This document shows, piece by piece, positions 16,518 to 24,255 of a DNA stretch of 64,000 nucleotides. The DNA is from Shewanella sp. Choline-02u-19. Its GTDB lineage: Bacteria; Pseudomonadota; Gammaproteobacteria; Enterobacterales; Shewanellaceae. The DNA lies in assembly GCF_002836205.1 (NCBI RefSeq), contig NZ_PJBE01000012.1, positions 186,001 to 250,000 of the forward strand. The letters are read 5' to 3'. The notes beneath the pieces were generated by a model. It did not search any database, was not told where the DNA came from, and saw only the letters and a list, made by a program, of their open reading frames with translations. Both the position numbers and the translations under genes were made by a program. The stretch's first letter is position 1; each line of letters begins with the position of its first letter.

Positions 16518-17297
16518 ATGTTATCGCTTACCTCTGTCCAAATCAGTGCTTTTATCGGTACTTTCTGGTGGCCATTTTGCCGTATTATGGGCGCATTTAT
16601 GGTGATGCCTTTCTTGGGCAGTAACTTTATACCCGTTACCGTGCGTGTGTTGTTAGCGTTCAGTATTTCAGCCTTAGTTGCGCCACTCCTACCGCCAGTG
16701 CCACAAGTGGATGCCCTCTCTTTTATGGCATTAATCTTAGCGATAGAGCAGTTGCTTATTGGTTTTATGTTAGCGCTATTCTTATCGATTATGATCCATG
16801 TTATGACGCTACTTGGCGCAATGATGTCGATGCAGATGGGTTTATCGATGGCGGTGATGAACGACCCTTCTAGCGGAGGGAGCAACCCTATTATTGGCTT
16901 GTGGTTATTGCTTTATGGCACCCTATTATTCTTGGCATTAGATGGCCACTTAGTTGCTATTGGCATATTGGTCGATAGTTTTAGATTGTGGCCAATAGGG
17001 AGCAGTGTGTTTGATTTGCCACTAATGGGGCTTATTGGGCGTTTCTCCTGGCTGTTTGCCGCAGCGTTTATGTTGGCATTACCGGCTATTTTGGCCATGC
17101 TAGTCGTTAACATTACGTTTGGTGTGTTAAGCCGAGCCGCACCCTCATTAAACGTATTTGCACTGGGTTTCCCGATGTCGATGTTGATGGGACTGCTATG
17201 CGTGTTCTTCTCTTTCACTGGTTTACCTAACCGTTATAGCGATCTGTGTTTAGATGCTCTGTCCTCCATGTATCAGTTTATTGGTGGTAGCCCATGA
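16518..17297 (+). CDS. fliR: Flagellar export gate protein FliR (lateral system)
   Basis: FliR completes the FliP5Q4R1 export gate. I start at the ATG at 16518 (GAGGA 8 nt upstream, 259 aa); an in-frame TTG at 16503 overlapping fliQ would add five residues. The protein is hydrophobic throughout with six probable membrane helices. Family features are FWWPFCRIMGAFMVMPFLG, the MTLLGAMMSMQMGLSMA segment and GVLSRAAPSLNVFALGFPM. It overlaps flhB by 4 nt (ATGA). Confidence 0.94.
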   Translation: MLSLTSVQISAFIGTFWWPFCRIMGAFMVMPFLGSNFIPVTVRVLLAFSISALVAPLLPPVPQVDALSFMALILAIEQLLIGFMLALFLSIMIHVMTLLGAMMSMQMGLSMAVMNDPSSGGSNPIIGLWLLLYGTLLFLALDGHLVAIGILVDSFRLWPIGSSVFDLPLMGLIGRFSWLFAAAFMLALPAILAMLVVNITFGVLSRAAPSLNVFALGFPMSMLMGLLCVFFSFTGLPNRYSDLCLDALSSMYQFIGGSP

Positions 17298-18427
17298 GCA
17301 GTAAAGATACCGGTCAGAGTAAAACTGAAAAAGCGACACCGCAGAAGCTTAAAAAAGCTCGCGATGAAGGGCAGGTTCCTCGCTCAAAAGACTTAGCGTC
17401 TTCGGCGTTGATTATCGGTTGCTCAATATTACTCACCACTACCGCAGACTGGATAGCCTCTAAAGTCGCCGAGATGACGAGAGTCAACATGTCGTTCACC
17501 AAGGCGCAGTTAGATGAGCCTGGCATGATGATGAGGCATTTGGCGTATTCATTATTGGAAATACTCAATATTCTGGGCCCACTGTTTTTAATGGTGGGCA
17601 TCATTGCAATCATTACTGGGGCAATGCCGGGTGGACCTGTCTTAAGCTTTAAAAATGCGAGTTTTAAATATAGCCGTATCGATCCTATTGCGGGCTTAGG
17701 TCGCATTGCGTCGGTTAAGTCCTTGGTCGAGTTAGTTAAGTCGATACTAAAAATAGTGCTATTGATCAGCATTATGTTGTTATTTCTGGAAAAAAACTTC
17801 CAAACCTTGATGGCTATCAGCCAACTACCTATTGATGAAGCAGTCTCTCGTGGGATCGATATGTTGAGTCTGGCCATGCTCTATCTGGGGCTAGGATTGT
17901 TAGTCATCACCTTTATAGATGTGCCTTATCAATATTGGCACCATCACAAAGAGCTAAAAATGTCTTTGCAAGAGGTGAAGGATGAGCACAAACAGCAAGA
18001 TGGTAAGCCTGAGGTTAAAGCCAAAATTCGTCAAATGCAGCAACGTATCAGTCGTTCAAGGGCGGACGTTTCAATCCCTAAAGCTGACGTTTTACTGGTG
18101 AACCCCAACCATTATGCCGTGGCGCTAAAATATGAATTAACTAAGGCCGATGCGCCGTACGTCGTGGCTAAGGGAACTGACGAGCTGGCGCTCTATATGC
18201 GTGATATCGCCAAGCGTCATGGTGTTGAGGTTGTTGAGTTGCCGCCATTAACGCGCGCAATATACTACTCCACACAAGTTGAACAACAGATCCCCGCAGG
18301 GCTCTTTGTGGCGATCGCCCATGTACTGACTTATGTCATGCAGCTGCAGGCTGCGCGCCAAGGTCAGCAGGCCAAGCCTGATCCTCTACCCCACTTTTTT
18401 ATTCCTACAAATTTACAACATGATTAA
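17294..18427 (+). CDS. flhB: Flagellar export switch protein FlhB (lateral system), NPNH variant
   Basis: FlhB sets export specificity; its cytoplasmic domain normally cleaves itself between Asn and Pro of NPTH. The 377-aa product starts with the family pattern (SKTEKATPQKLKKARDEGQV), has four membrane helices in the first 215 residues, and a C-terminal domain with SIPKADVLLVNPNHYAVALK. The motif reads N270-P271-N272-H273, so Thr is replaced by Asn while the scissile Asn-Pro pair is kept. Length is standard. The rest of the domain (VVAKGTDELALYMRDIAKRH) is normal. Confidence 0.95.
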   Translation: MSSKDTGQSKTEKATPQKLKKARDEGQVPRSKDLASSALIIGCSILLTTTADWIASKVAEMTRVNMSFTKAQLDEPGMMMRHLAYSLLEILNILGPLFLMVGIIAIITGAMPGGPVLSFKNASFKYSRIDPIAGLGRIASVKSLVELVKSILKIVLLISIMLLFLEKNFQTLMAISQLPIDEAVSRGIDMLSLAMLYLGLGLLVITFIDVPYQYWHHHKELKMSLQEVKDEHKQQDGKPEVKAKIRQMQQRISRSRADVSIPKADVLLVNPNHYAVALKYELTKADAPYVVAKGTDELALYMRDIAKRHGVEVVELPPLTRAIYYSTQVEQQIPAGLFVAIAHVLTYVMQLQAARQGQQAKPDPLPHFFIPTNLQHD

Positions 18428-18442
18428 AGGTTATTTGAATTG

Positions 18443-20524
18443 ATGAACTGGTTTTCACGTACTTTTGCCGGTAGTCCAAGTTATATCGGTATTCCAATTA
18501 TGCTGCTAGCGGTGTTGGCAATGGTGATTTTACCGTTACCGCCTTGGCTGCTCGATATCTTTTTTACCTTTAACATCGTGTTGGCGGTGATGGTGTTACT
18601 TGTTGGAGTATCCATTCGGCGACCCTTAGAGTTTTCGGTATTTCCAACGGTACTACTGTTAGCGACCTTATTACGTCTAACATTGAACGTTGCCTCGACT
18701 CGAGTTGTGTTGATTGAGGGGCATGAAGGCGGCGATGCTGCTGGTAAAGTGATTCAAGCTTTCGGTGAGGTGGTGATTGGCGGCAACTATGTTGTTGGTG
18801 CGGTCATTTTCCTTATTTTGATGATCGTTAACTTTGTGGTGATCACTAAAGGTGGCGAGCGAATTTCAGAAGTCTCGGCGCGCTTTACTTTGGACGCTTT
18901 ACCCGGCAAACAGATGGCGATTGATGCCGATCTTAATGCGGGTGTGTTAACGCAAGAACAAGCTAGAGACAGGCGACAAGAGGTCGCCCGTGAAGCTGAT
19001 TTTTACGGTTCAATGGACGGCGCTTCAAAGTTTGTTCGTGGTGACGCGATTGCCAGTATCCTTATTCTGACCATTAACATGTTGGGCGGTTTGGCAATCG
19101 GTGTCTTCATGCATGACTTAAGTGCCGGAGAAGCCTTTAAGACTTATGCCTTGCTCACGATTGGTGACGGTCTGGTCGCACAAATCCCCTCGTTATTGCT
19201 TTCAACTGCTGCTGCCATAATTGTGACTCGTGTGTCCGATGCCGAAGAGATGCCAGAGCAATTGCGTCAGCAATTGTTGGCCAACCCTAAAACATTGGTG
19301 ACCGCTGCGATCGTAATGCTGATCCTAGGTATCGTGCCTGGTATGCCGAGCTTAGTATTCTTATCTTTTGCGGCACTGCTGGGGTTTGTGGCTTGGAAAC
19401 AGGGTCAAAGGCCGCCAGAGATTGCCGAATCCAAAGTTGAACAGCTGCGGGAAACCAATTTAAGTGAGCCATCCGCTCCCAGTTGGGACGGCCTACCTTA
19501 TACCGATCTGATTGAGGTGAGGTTAGGGTATCGTTTAGTGCATTTGGTTGAACGCAGTAAAGGAGCTGAGTTGCAAAAGCGCCTGACCGGGATCCGTCGT
19601 ACACTATCTGAACAAGCTGGTTTTTTATTGGCAGAAGTGCGAGTGCGCGACAACCTGTCATTGGCGCCTAATGCTTACCAAATTAGTTTAATGGGTAATC
19701 CTGTTGTCACCGCAGAGTTAGATCCTGATAGGCTAATGGCCATTAAGAGTGGCCCGGTATTTGGCGACATAGATGGGGTGATTACCAAAGAGCCTGCTTA
19801 CCAAATGGATGCCACTTGGATAGATCAAACTCACAAAGCAAAAGCGCTCAATCTTGGTTACTCGGTTGTCGATAATGCCACTGTTATTGCCACTCATGTG
19901 AGCAAGTTGATCCGTGAATCCCTACCCGATATGTTGCAACATGATGATGTACTGTCGTTGAGTGATCGTTTGGCCAAACAAAGCCCTAAATTGGCGGAGT
20001 CGCTCAATAACGCGTTAACGCCAATATTACAGCTTAAGGTCTATCGTTTGTTGCTGAAAGAGCAAGTGTCACTAAAGGATATTCGGACCATTGCGACGAC
20101 GTTACTCGATTGCAGTGAGAACACGAAAGATCCAGTATTATTAGCCGCGGATGTACGCTGTGCCTTGCGCAATACTATTTTGCACTCGATTGTGGGCGCA
20201 GAGCCTAAACTTAATGTGATGACATTAGCCCCTGAGCTTGAACAAACCTTAATGTCGGCGCTTAACCAGTCACAACAACAGGGGAAGGGATCACTAGATA
20301 GCTTTCCGGTTGAGCCACAATTGTTAGCACAATTACAGCAACGAATGCCGCAGTTATTAGCGCAGGCGAAGGAGCAGGGTCATAGCCCATTATTGTTAGT
20401 CTCTCCTCAACTGAGGCCCATTTTGGCTCGTTATGCCTTGGCGTTTGCACGAGGGTTGCACGTGTTGTCTTACAATGAGATCCCTGAAACGCGTGAGTTG
20501 TTAGTCGCTGGGCAGTTAGGTTAG
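18443..20524 (+). CDS. flhA: Flagellar export gate protein FlhA (lateral system)
   Basis: FlhA forms the nonameric cytoplasmic ring and the proton-driven part of the exporter. The 693-aa product has about eight membrane helices in residues 1-315, the FHIPEP-type signature region around GISIRRPLEFSVFP and TRLTLNVASTR-like ATLLRLTLNVASTRVVLIE, and a large cytoplasmic domain that ends GLHVLSYNEIP, typical of FlhA. I use the ATG at 18443; a TTG directly before it is possible. It is the last gene of the fliM-flhA operon; flhF and flhG, which usually follow flhA in polar clusters, are absent. Confidence 0.95.
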   Translation: MNWFSRTFAGSPSYIGIPIMLLAVLAMVILPLPPWLLDIFFTFNIVLAVMVLLVGVSIRRPLEFSVFPTVLLLATLLRLTLNVASTRVVLIEGHEGGDAAGKVIQAFGEVVIGGNYVVGAVIFLILMIVNFVVITKGGERISEVSARFTLDALPGKQMAIDADLNAGVLTQEQARDRRQEVAREADFYGSMDGASKFVRGDAIASILILTINMLGGLAIGVFMHDLSAGEAFKTYALLTIGDGLVAQIPSLLLSTAAAIIVTRVSDAEEMPEQLRQQLLANPKTLVTAAIVMLILGIVPGMPSLVFLSFAALLGFVAWKQGQRPPEIAESKVEQLRETNLSEPSAPSWDGLPYTDLIEVRLGYRLVHLVERSKGAELQKRLTGIRRTLSEQAGFLLAEVRVRDNLSLAPNAYQISLMGNPVVTAELDPDRLMAIKSGPVFGDIDGVITKEPAYQMDATWIDQTHKAKALNLGYSVVDNATVIATHVSKLIRESLPDMLQHDDVLSLSDRLAKQSPKLAESLNNALTPILQLKVYRLLLKEQVSLKDIRTIATTLLDCSENTKDPVLLAADVRCALRNTILHSIVGAEPKLNVMTLAPELEQTLMSALNQSQQQGKGSLDSFPVEPQLLAQLQQRMPQLLAQAKEQGHSPLLLVSPQLRPILARYALAFARGLHVLSYNEIPETRELLVAGQLG

Positions 20525-20535
20525 TCAAAGGGAGC

Positions 20536-20569
20536 AGTAGCAAGGGACAGCTTATTTCCCCTTGTTACT
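20536..20569 (+). terminator. Hairpin after flhA
   Basis: AGTAGCAAGGGA and TCCCCTTGTTACT form a stem of about 11 bp with one mismatch and a short loop, 11 nt after the flhA stop. There is no clear T tract, so it may be a processing or weak termination site at the end of the lateral flagellar operon. Confidence 0.45.
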
Positions 20570-20733
20570 GTGTCACCGTGTAGAGTTAGCTCGCGACGGT
20601 GAATCATAGTGGTAAAGCACCTACTGATACGAATATGTACCTCCTCCAGTTGCAATATTTTTCACGAAACGTTTGATAATGATGCCTAAGGCAGAACGCT
20701 AATTCATCGTTTAAAGTGGACTTACCCTTGGGG

Positions 20734-21246
20734 CTACTTCAGCTGGATTACATAGCTGTCGATGGTGTACCCACCCTCTTGATACTGTTTTACAAACTGC
20801 ATTCCCAGCTTTTTCAGCACATGGATAGAGCCGCTATTTTCTGGCATCACTTCGCCATAAACCATATCCAAATCCATATGGGCACGAGCATAGGTGAGAC
20901 ACGCTTGGTTTGACTCAGTGGCAAAGCCTTGGCCCCAATAGTCGGGGTGAAAACGGTAACCAATATCGACAGCATTAATACGCGTTTCATTTTTAAAGCC
21001 ACAAAAGCCGATAACCTGCCCGGTCTCTTTTAGCACCACCGCCCAACGAGCAAAGCCAAATTCTGCATACTCTTTAATCCAGATGTTTTCGATGATCCCA
21101 GCGGCATCTTCAACACTTTCGCACAGACCGGCATCACCCGTGTAGCGGTTGACGATTTCTGGAGAGTTAAAGTGGTAAACAGCTTGGGCGTCATCGCGAT
21201 TGAATTCGCGAATGATTAAGCGCTCTGTTTCAGTGATGACTTTCAT
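20734..21246 (-). CDS. GNAT family N-acetyltransferase (RimJ/RimL type)
   Basis: A 170-aa acetyl-CoA-dependent acyltransferase. It has the RimJ/RimL-type layout: N-terminal ETERLIIREFNRDDAQAVYHF, core GYRFHPDYWGQGFATESNQA (the acetyl-CoA loop Q/R-x-x-G-x-A is present as GQGFAT), and C-terminal ENSGSIHVLKKLGMQFVKQY. The substrate cannot be read from the sequence; relatives acetylate ribosomal proteins, small amines or antibiotics. It is divergent from a MocR-type regulator with 108 nt between start codons carrying a long inverted repeat, suggesting that the regulator controls it. Confidence 0.85.
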   Translation of the reverse strand: MKVITETERLIIREFNRDDAQAVYHFNSPEIVNRYTGDAGLCESVEDAAGIIENIWIKEYAEFGFARWAVVLKETGQVIGFCGFKNETRINAVDIGYRFHPDYWGQGFATESNQACLTYARAHMDLDMVYGEVMPENSGSIHVLKKLGMQFVKQYQEGGYTIDSYVIQLK

Positions 21247-21264
21247 ATTTTTTACATCCTCTAT

Positions 21265-21341
21265 TCTGTATTGGTTTTTACTTTACCTATAGATTGAAAT
21301 GCAAAACAGATACAGTTAAAGCCAATAAAACCCAATACAGA
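21265..21341. promoter_or_regulatory. Candidate operator: inverted repeat between GNAT gene and MocR gene
   Basis: TCTGTATTGG (21265-21274) and CCAATACAGA (21332-21341) are perfect 10-bp inverted copies at the two ends of the short divergent intergenic region, and further related pieces (GATACAG, GCCAATA) lie between them. Spaced repeated half-sites in the divergent promoter region are the usual operator pattern of MocR regulators. The role is inference. Confidence 0.55.
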
Positions 21342-21354
21342 TGGTGAATCACTA

Positions 21355-22779
21355 ATGGCAGCGTTTAAATATCGAAAAGTTGTCGATGAGATCATGACTG
21401 CCATTGAGCAAGGTCAACTGACGGGAAAGCTAATGTCAGTGCGCACATTCGCTAAACAAAGGCAGTTGGGGATATCAACGATCATGCAGGCTTATCATGA
21501 ATTGGAGCGTTTAGGCTGGGTGGTCGCCAAGCCCAAACGTGGCTATTTTGTGGTCTCTAGAGTCAATGCCAAACCGCCTAATTATGGTCGCCAAATCAAT
21601 AGGGTGCTTGCCGGGTTAACACTCGATAGAGCGGTGCAATACTCCTTTAATGATGATGATATTTTACCGTTATCGTGCACTGCACCCAGTACAGTGATAG
21701 ATCCCGAGTTGCTGCTTAATCAGCTGCACAAAAAAGCGCTGGCTAAACGGCCTTATAAGCTATGGATGCAAGATCCAATCGAAGGCGTTGCTGCGTTTAG
21801 GCAGGCTATTTGTCAGCATCTGTTGCGCAGTCAGCAAGTGTTTAATTATGAACAAGTTCTGATCACTAACGGACGACAAGAAGGGTTAATGCTAGCGCTT
21901 ATCGCAGCTAAAGCTTTACAGCAGCCGATTGCTGTCGAGTCACCTATGTCATTTTATTTTCAAACCATGTTGAAACAGTTCAATGCAGATGTGGTTGAAA
22001 TACCTATGCAGGCTGACTATCAAGACGAGCTTGCGCTGTTAAGTAGCGCTTATGAATCGCAGTCTTTTACGACCTATTTGGTGAATCCCAATTTTGCTGA
22101 TCCTACTGGCAGAGTGCTCAGTAACAGCGAAAAACTACAGCTTATTGAGTGGGCTGAAAAACATCATGTGACGTTAATTGAATATGATCGTGGTGAACTC
22201 TATTTTGGCAGTGAACGCCCTGTGACTATTGCAAGTTTGGTGTGTGAGCAGTCATCATGCCGAGTGATCTGCATTGTCGATTTTTACGATACCATTTCAC
22301 CGAGCATCAGCTTGGGCTATTTATTGTGTATTAATAGCTTTGATGAGTGTCAATTTGCTAAGCAAACCGTCGCCGAAGAGCCAAGTATCTTGCTGCAGCA
22401 CATGGTACAAGAGATGATGGATTCTGGCCGCTATCACAAGCACCTCACTGCACTTAGATCTCAAATACAGCAGAATTACAGTGCGACAATGGCACTGCTT
22501 AGGCCGCACTTGGCTACCATTACCGCAACACCGTTTTATCTTAGTCAGCCTAGCGGCGGCCCTTGTATTTGGTTTCAGCTGCCAGCGGATTTAACCAGCC
22601 AAGCGTTGTGGTATAAAGTGATTGATAATAAATTGTCTATTGCCCCTGGAGCCATGTTTACGCTCGATAGCCGTTACGATAATTATTTCCGAATAACCTA
22701 TGCGTTGCCATGGAATGAGGAGATGGAAAATGGAATTGGTTTACTGGGGCAGATTATCGCGGAGTATGTACAGCAATAG
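21355..22779 (+). CDS. MocR-type regulator (GntR HTH plus degenerate aminotransferase domain)
   Basis: The 474-aa product has a GntR winged-helix domain (about residues 1-75; KLMSVRTFAKQRQLGISTIM) fused to a fold-type I aminotransferase-like domain, as in GabR and PdxR. Within the latter the usual PTG is present (FADPTGRVLS), but the segment that normally reads as F-S-K with the PLP-binding lysine here reads VDFYDTISP, with Asp312 at the Lys position, and the downstream Arg of LRLGY is Ser (ISLGY). PLP attachment by Schiff base is therefore unlikely. It may sense a different ligand. The GNAT gene is the probable target. Confidence 0.85.
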   Translation: MAAFKYRKVVDEIMTAIEQGQLTGKLMSVRTFAKQRQLGISTIMQAYHELERLGWVVAKPKRGYFVVSRVNAKPPNYGRQINRVLAGLTLDRAVQYSFNDDDILPLSCTAPSTVIDPELLLNQLHKKALAKRPYKLWMQDPIEGVAAFRQAICQHLLRSQQVFNYEQVLITNGRQEGLMLALIAAKALQQPIAVESPMSFYFQTMLKQFNADVVEIPMQADYQDELALLSSAYESQSFTTYLVNPNFADPTGRVLSNSEKLQLIEWAEKHHVTLIEYDRGELYFGSERPVTIASLVCEQSSCRVICIVDFYDTISPSISLGYLLCINSFDECQFAKQTVAEEPSILLQHMVQEMMDSGRYHKHLTALRSQIQQNYSATMALLRPHLATITATPFYLSQPSGGPCIWFQLPADLTSQALWYKVIDNKLSIAPGAMFTLDSRYDNYFRITYALPWNEEMENGIGLLGQIIAEYVQQ

Positions 22780-22893
22780 CGTTAGGTTGCGAGGTGAACG
22801 TGAATTAGATGGCTATTTTTATCCTCAATTTCTGCACCGTCGATCTCTTTAGTTACTCGGTGAAGATAGTTATAAGTGTCTGTAAAATATTAT

Positions 22894-23544
22894 TTTTTAC
22901 CGACCAAGCATGGTTTTGACGAATACTGGGGCTGGTTACACCATTTGAATGCGATGGAATACACCGAAGATCCCGATTGGCCAAAAGATAAAGCGTTTTA
23001 GAAGTTTGCGCCGCGAAACGTGATCCATGCTAAATCCGATGGTAAGGGTGGCCAGTCGATTAAAGATGACGGACCATTGTCTATTGAGCGGATGCGGATG
23101 CGGATGCGGACGCGGACGCTTGATGATGAAGTTAACAGGCACACCATTAACTTTATTGAAAAAGCAGTAAAGGCGAACAAACCATTTTTCACCTGGTATT
23201 GTCCATCTCGCGGCCATGTGTGGACACACCTTTCGCCTAAATATGAAAAAATGCTGGGTACTAATGGTTGGGGTCTTCAAGAAGTGGTGATGAAAGATCT
23301 TGATGATCATGTTGGTGAGATGCTGGCAAAAATTGAAGAGCTAGGGATTGCCGATAACACCATTATTATTTTCACAGCCGACAATGGACCAGAGATAATG
23401 ACTTGGCCTGACGGTGGTATGACGCCGTTTCATGGTGAGAAAGGAACCACTTGGGAAGGGGGCGTTAGAGCGCCATTTTTGATCCAGTGGCCTGCGGTGA
23501 CGGCTGACAGTGGCCCGATTAACACCGGTGGTGTCGGTAACTAG
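22894..23544 (+). pseudogene. Decayed arylsulfatase-family gene (N- and C-terminally truncated, internal stop)
   Basis: Translation gives family-typical sulfatase blocks in one frame: LPTKHGFDEYWGWLHHLNA, then a TAG stop at 22999-23001, then FAPRNVIHAK, NKPFFTWYCPSRGHVWTH, DLDDHVGEMLAKIEELGIAD, FTADNGPE and GEKGTTWEGGVRAPFL. The N-terminal third that carries the formylglycine Cys (C-x-P-x-R) and the C-terminal part are missing. With an in-frame stop and no catalytic residue it cannot be functional. An expanded hexamer repeat interrupts the conserved RM-x-T-DDE region. The gene lies at the edge of the accessory region after the MocR gene. Confidence 0.85.
23091..23120 (+). repeat. Hexanucleotide tandem repeat inside the sulfatase pseudogene
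   Basis: Five consecutive six-base units: three GATGCG, one GACGCG, one GACGCT. They encode an Arg-Met/Arg-Thr run where intact relatives have only one RM-x-T, so about four units are an expansion by slippage. Confidence 0.8.
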
Positions 23545-23579
23545 AGGCGGAAAGTCGTAGTGGAAATAGCGACACTTTG

Positions 23580-23609
23580 AAAGCTCATCATTTACGATGA
23601 GCTTTTTTT
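23580..23609 (+). terminator. Rho-independent terminator after the sulfatase remnant
   Basis: AAGCTCATC (23581-23589), loop ATTTAC, GATGAGCTT (23596-23604) followed by a T run to 23609. A perfect 9-bp stem with T tract; it remains although the gene before it has decayed. Confidence 0.85.
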
Positions 23610-23726
23610 ATGGACAATATAAAGGGCTACTAATTTGATAACCCTGTTTTCTCTCTGTATTTGTTTGCGGTAAATTGCACTAGCATATAGATACAGCCAC
23701 TATTCTAACATTGAAAGGAACACCTA

Positions 23727-24200
23727 ATGATCGAACAAGGACAAGCTTTACCCACTGGCACTCTGGCAGAACTCACAGCCGATGGTATGCTAAATCATAA
23801 TGTTGCTGAGCTATTCGCCAATAAAAAAGTGGTACTTTTTGCAGTACCAGGCGCCTTTACACCGACCTGTTCTGAAGCTCATCTACCTGGTTTTGTAGTG
23901 ATGGCTGACGAATTCAAATCTAAAGGTGTTGATATTGTTGCATGTGTTTCAGTTAACGATGCATTCGTCATGAAAGCATGGGGAGCTGCGCAAAATGCAT
24001 CTGAATTGATGATGTTAGCCGATGGTGATGCGAGCTTTACCAAAGCATTAGGACTCGAGATGGACACTGCTGGTTTTGGCGGTGTGCGTTCACAGCGTTA
24101 TGCGATGGTAGTTGATAATGGCGTAGTCACAACATTAAATGTTGAAGCACCACAGTCATTTGAAGTCAGTACTGCCGAAGCGATTCTAGCGACACTTTAA
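23727..24200 (+). CDS. Peroxiredoxin, Prx5 subfamily
   Basis: A 157-aa thiol peroxidase that reduces hydrogen and organic peroxides with electrons from glutathione, glutaredoxin or thioredoxin. The active-site block is VPGAFTPTCSEAHLPGF with the peroxidatic Cys48 and PxxxT/SxxC pattern; a second Cys at 73 (VACVSVND) and the KAWGAAQNA segment are typical of Prx5/redoxin proteins. In some bacteria this domain is fused to glutaredoxin; here it is free-standing. It has a good ribosome site (GAAAGGA) and its own terminator, so it is a single-gene unit. Confidence 0.9.
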   Translation: MIEQGQALPTGTLAELTADGMLNHNVAELFANKKVVLFAVPGAFTPTCSEAHLPGFVVMADEFKSKGVDIVACVSVNDAFVMKAWGAAQNASELMMLADGDASFTKALGLEMDTAGFGGVRSQRYAMVVDNGVVTTLNVEAPQSFEVSTAEAILATL

Positions 24201-24218
24201 GCGGTAAAAGCATCTAAA

Positions 24219-24245
24219 AAAGGAGCTTAATAGCTCCTTTCTTAT
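24219..24245. terminator. Bidirectional terminator between the peroxiredoxin and barrel genes
   Basis: AAAGGAGCT, loop TAAT, AGCTCCTTT: a perfect 9-bp stem with A run before and T run after, between two convergent genes. Confidence 0.85.
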
Positions 24246-24255
24246 TTTGCTGTTT

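Noticed and set aside
22321..23310. Antisense frames opposite the MocR gene and the sulfatase relic
   Set aside because: They mirror codon structure of the real or former genes and match no family.
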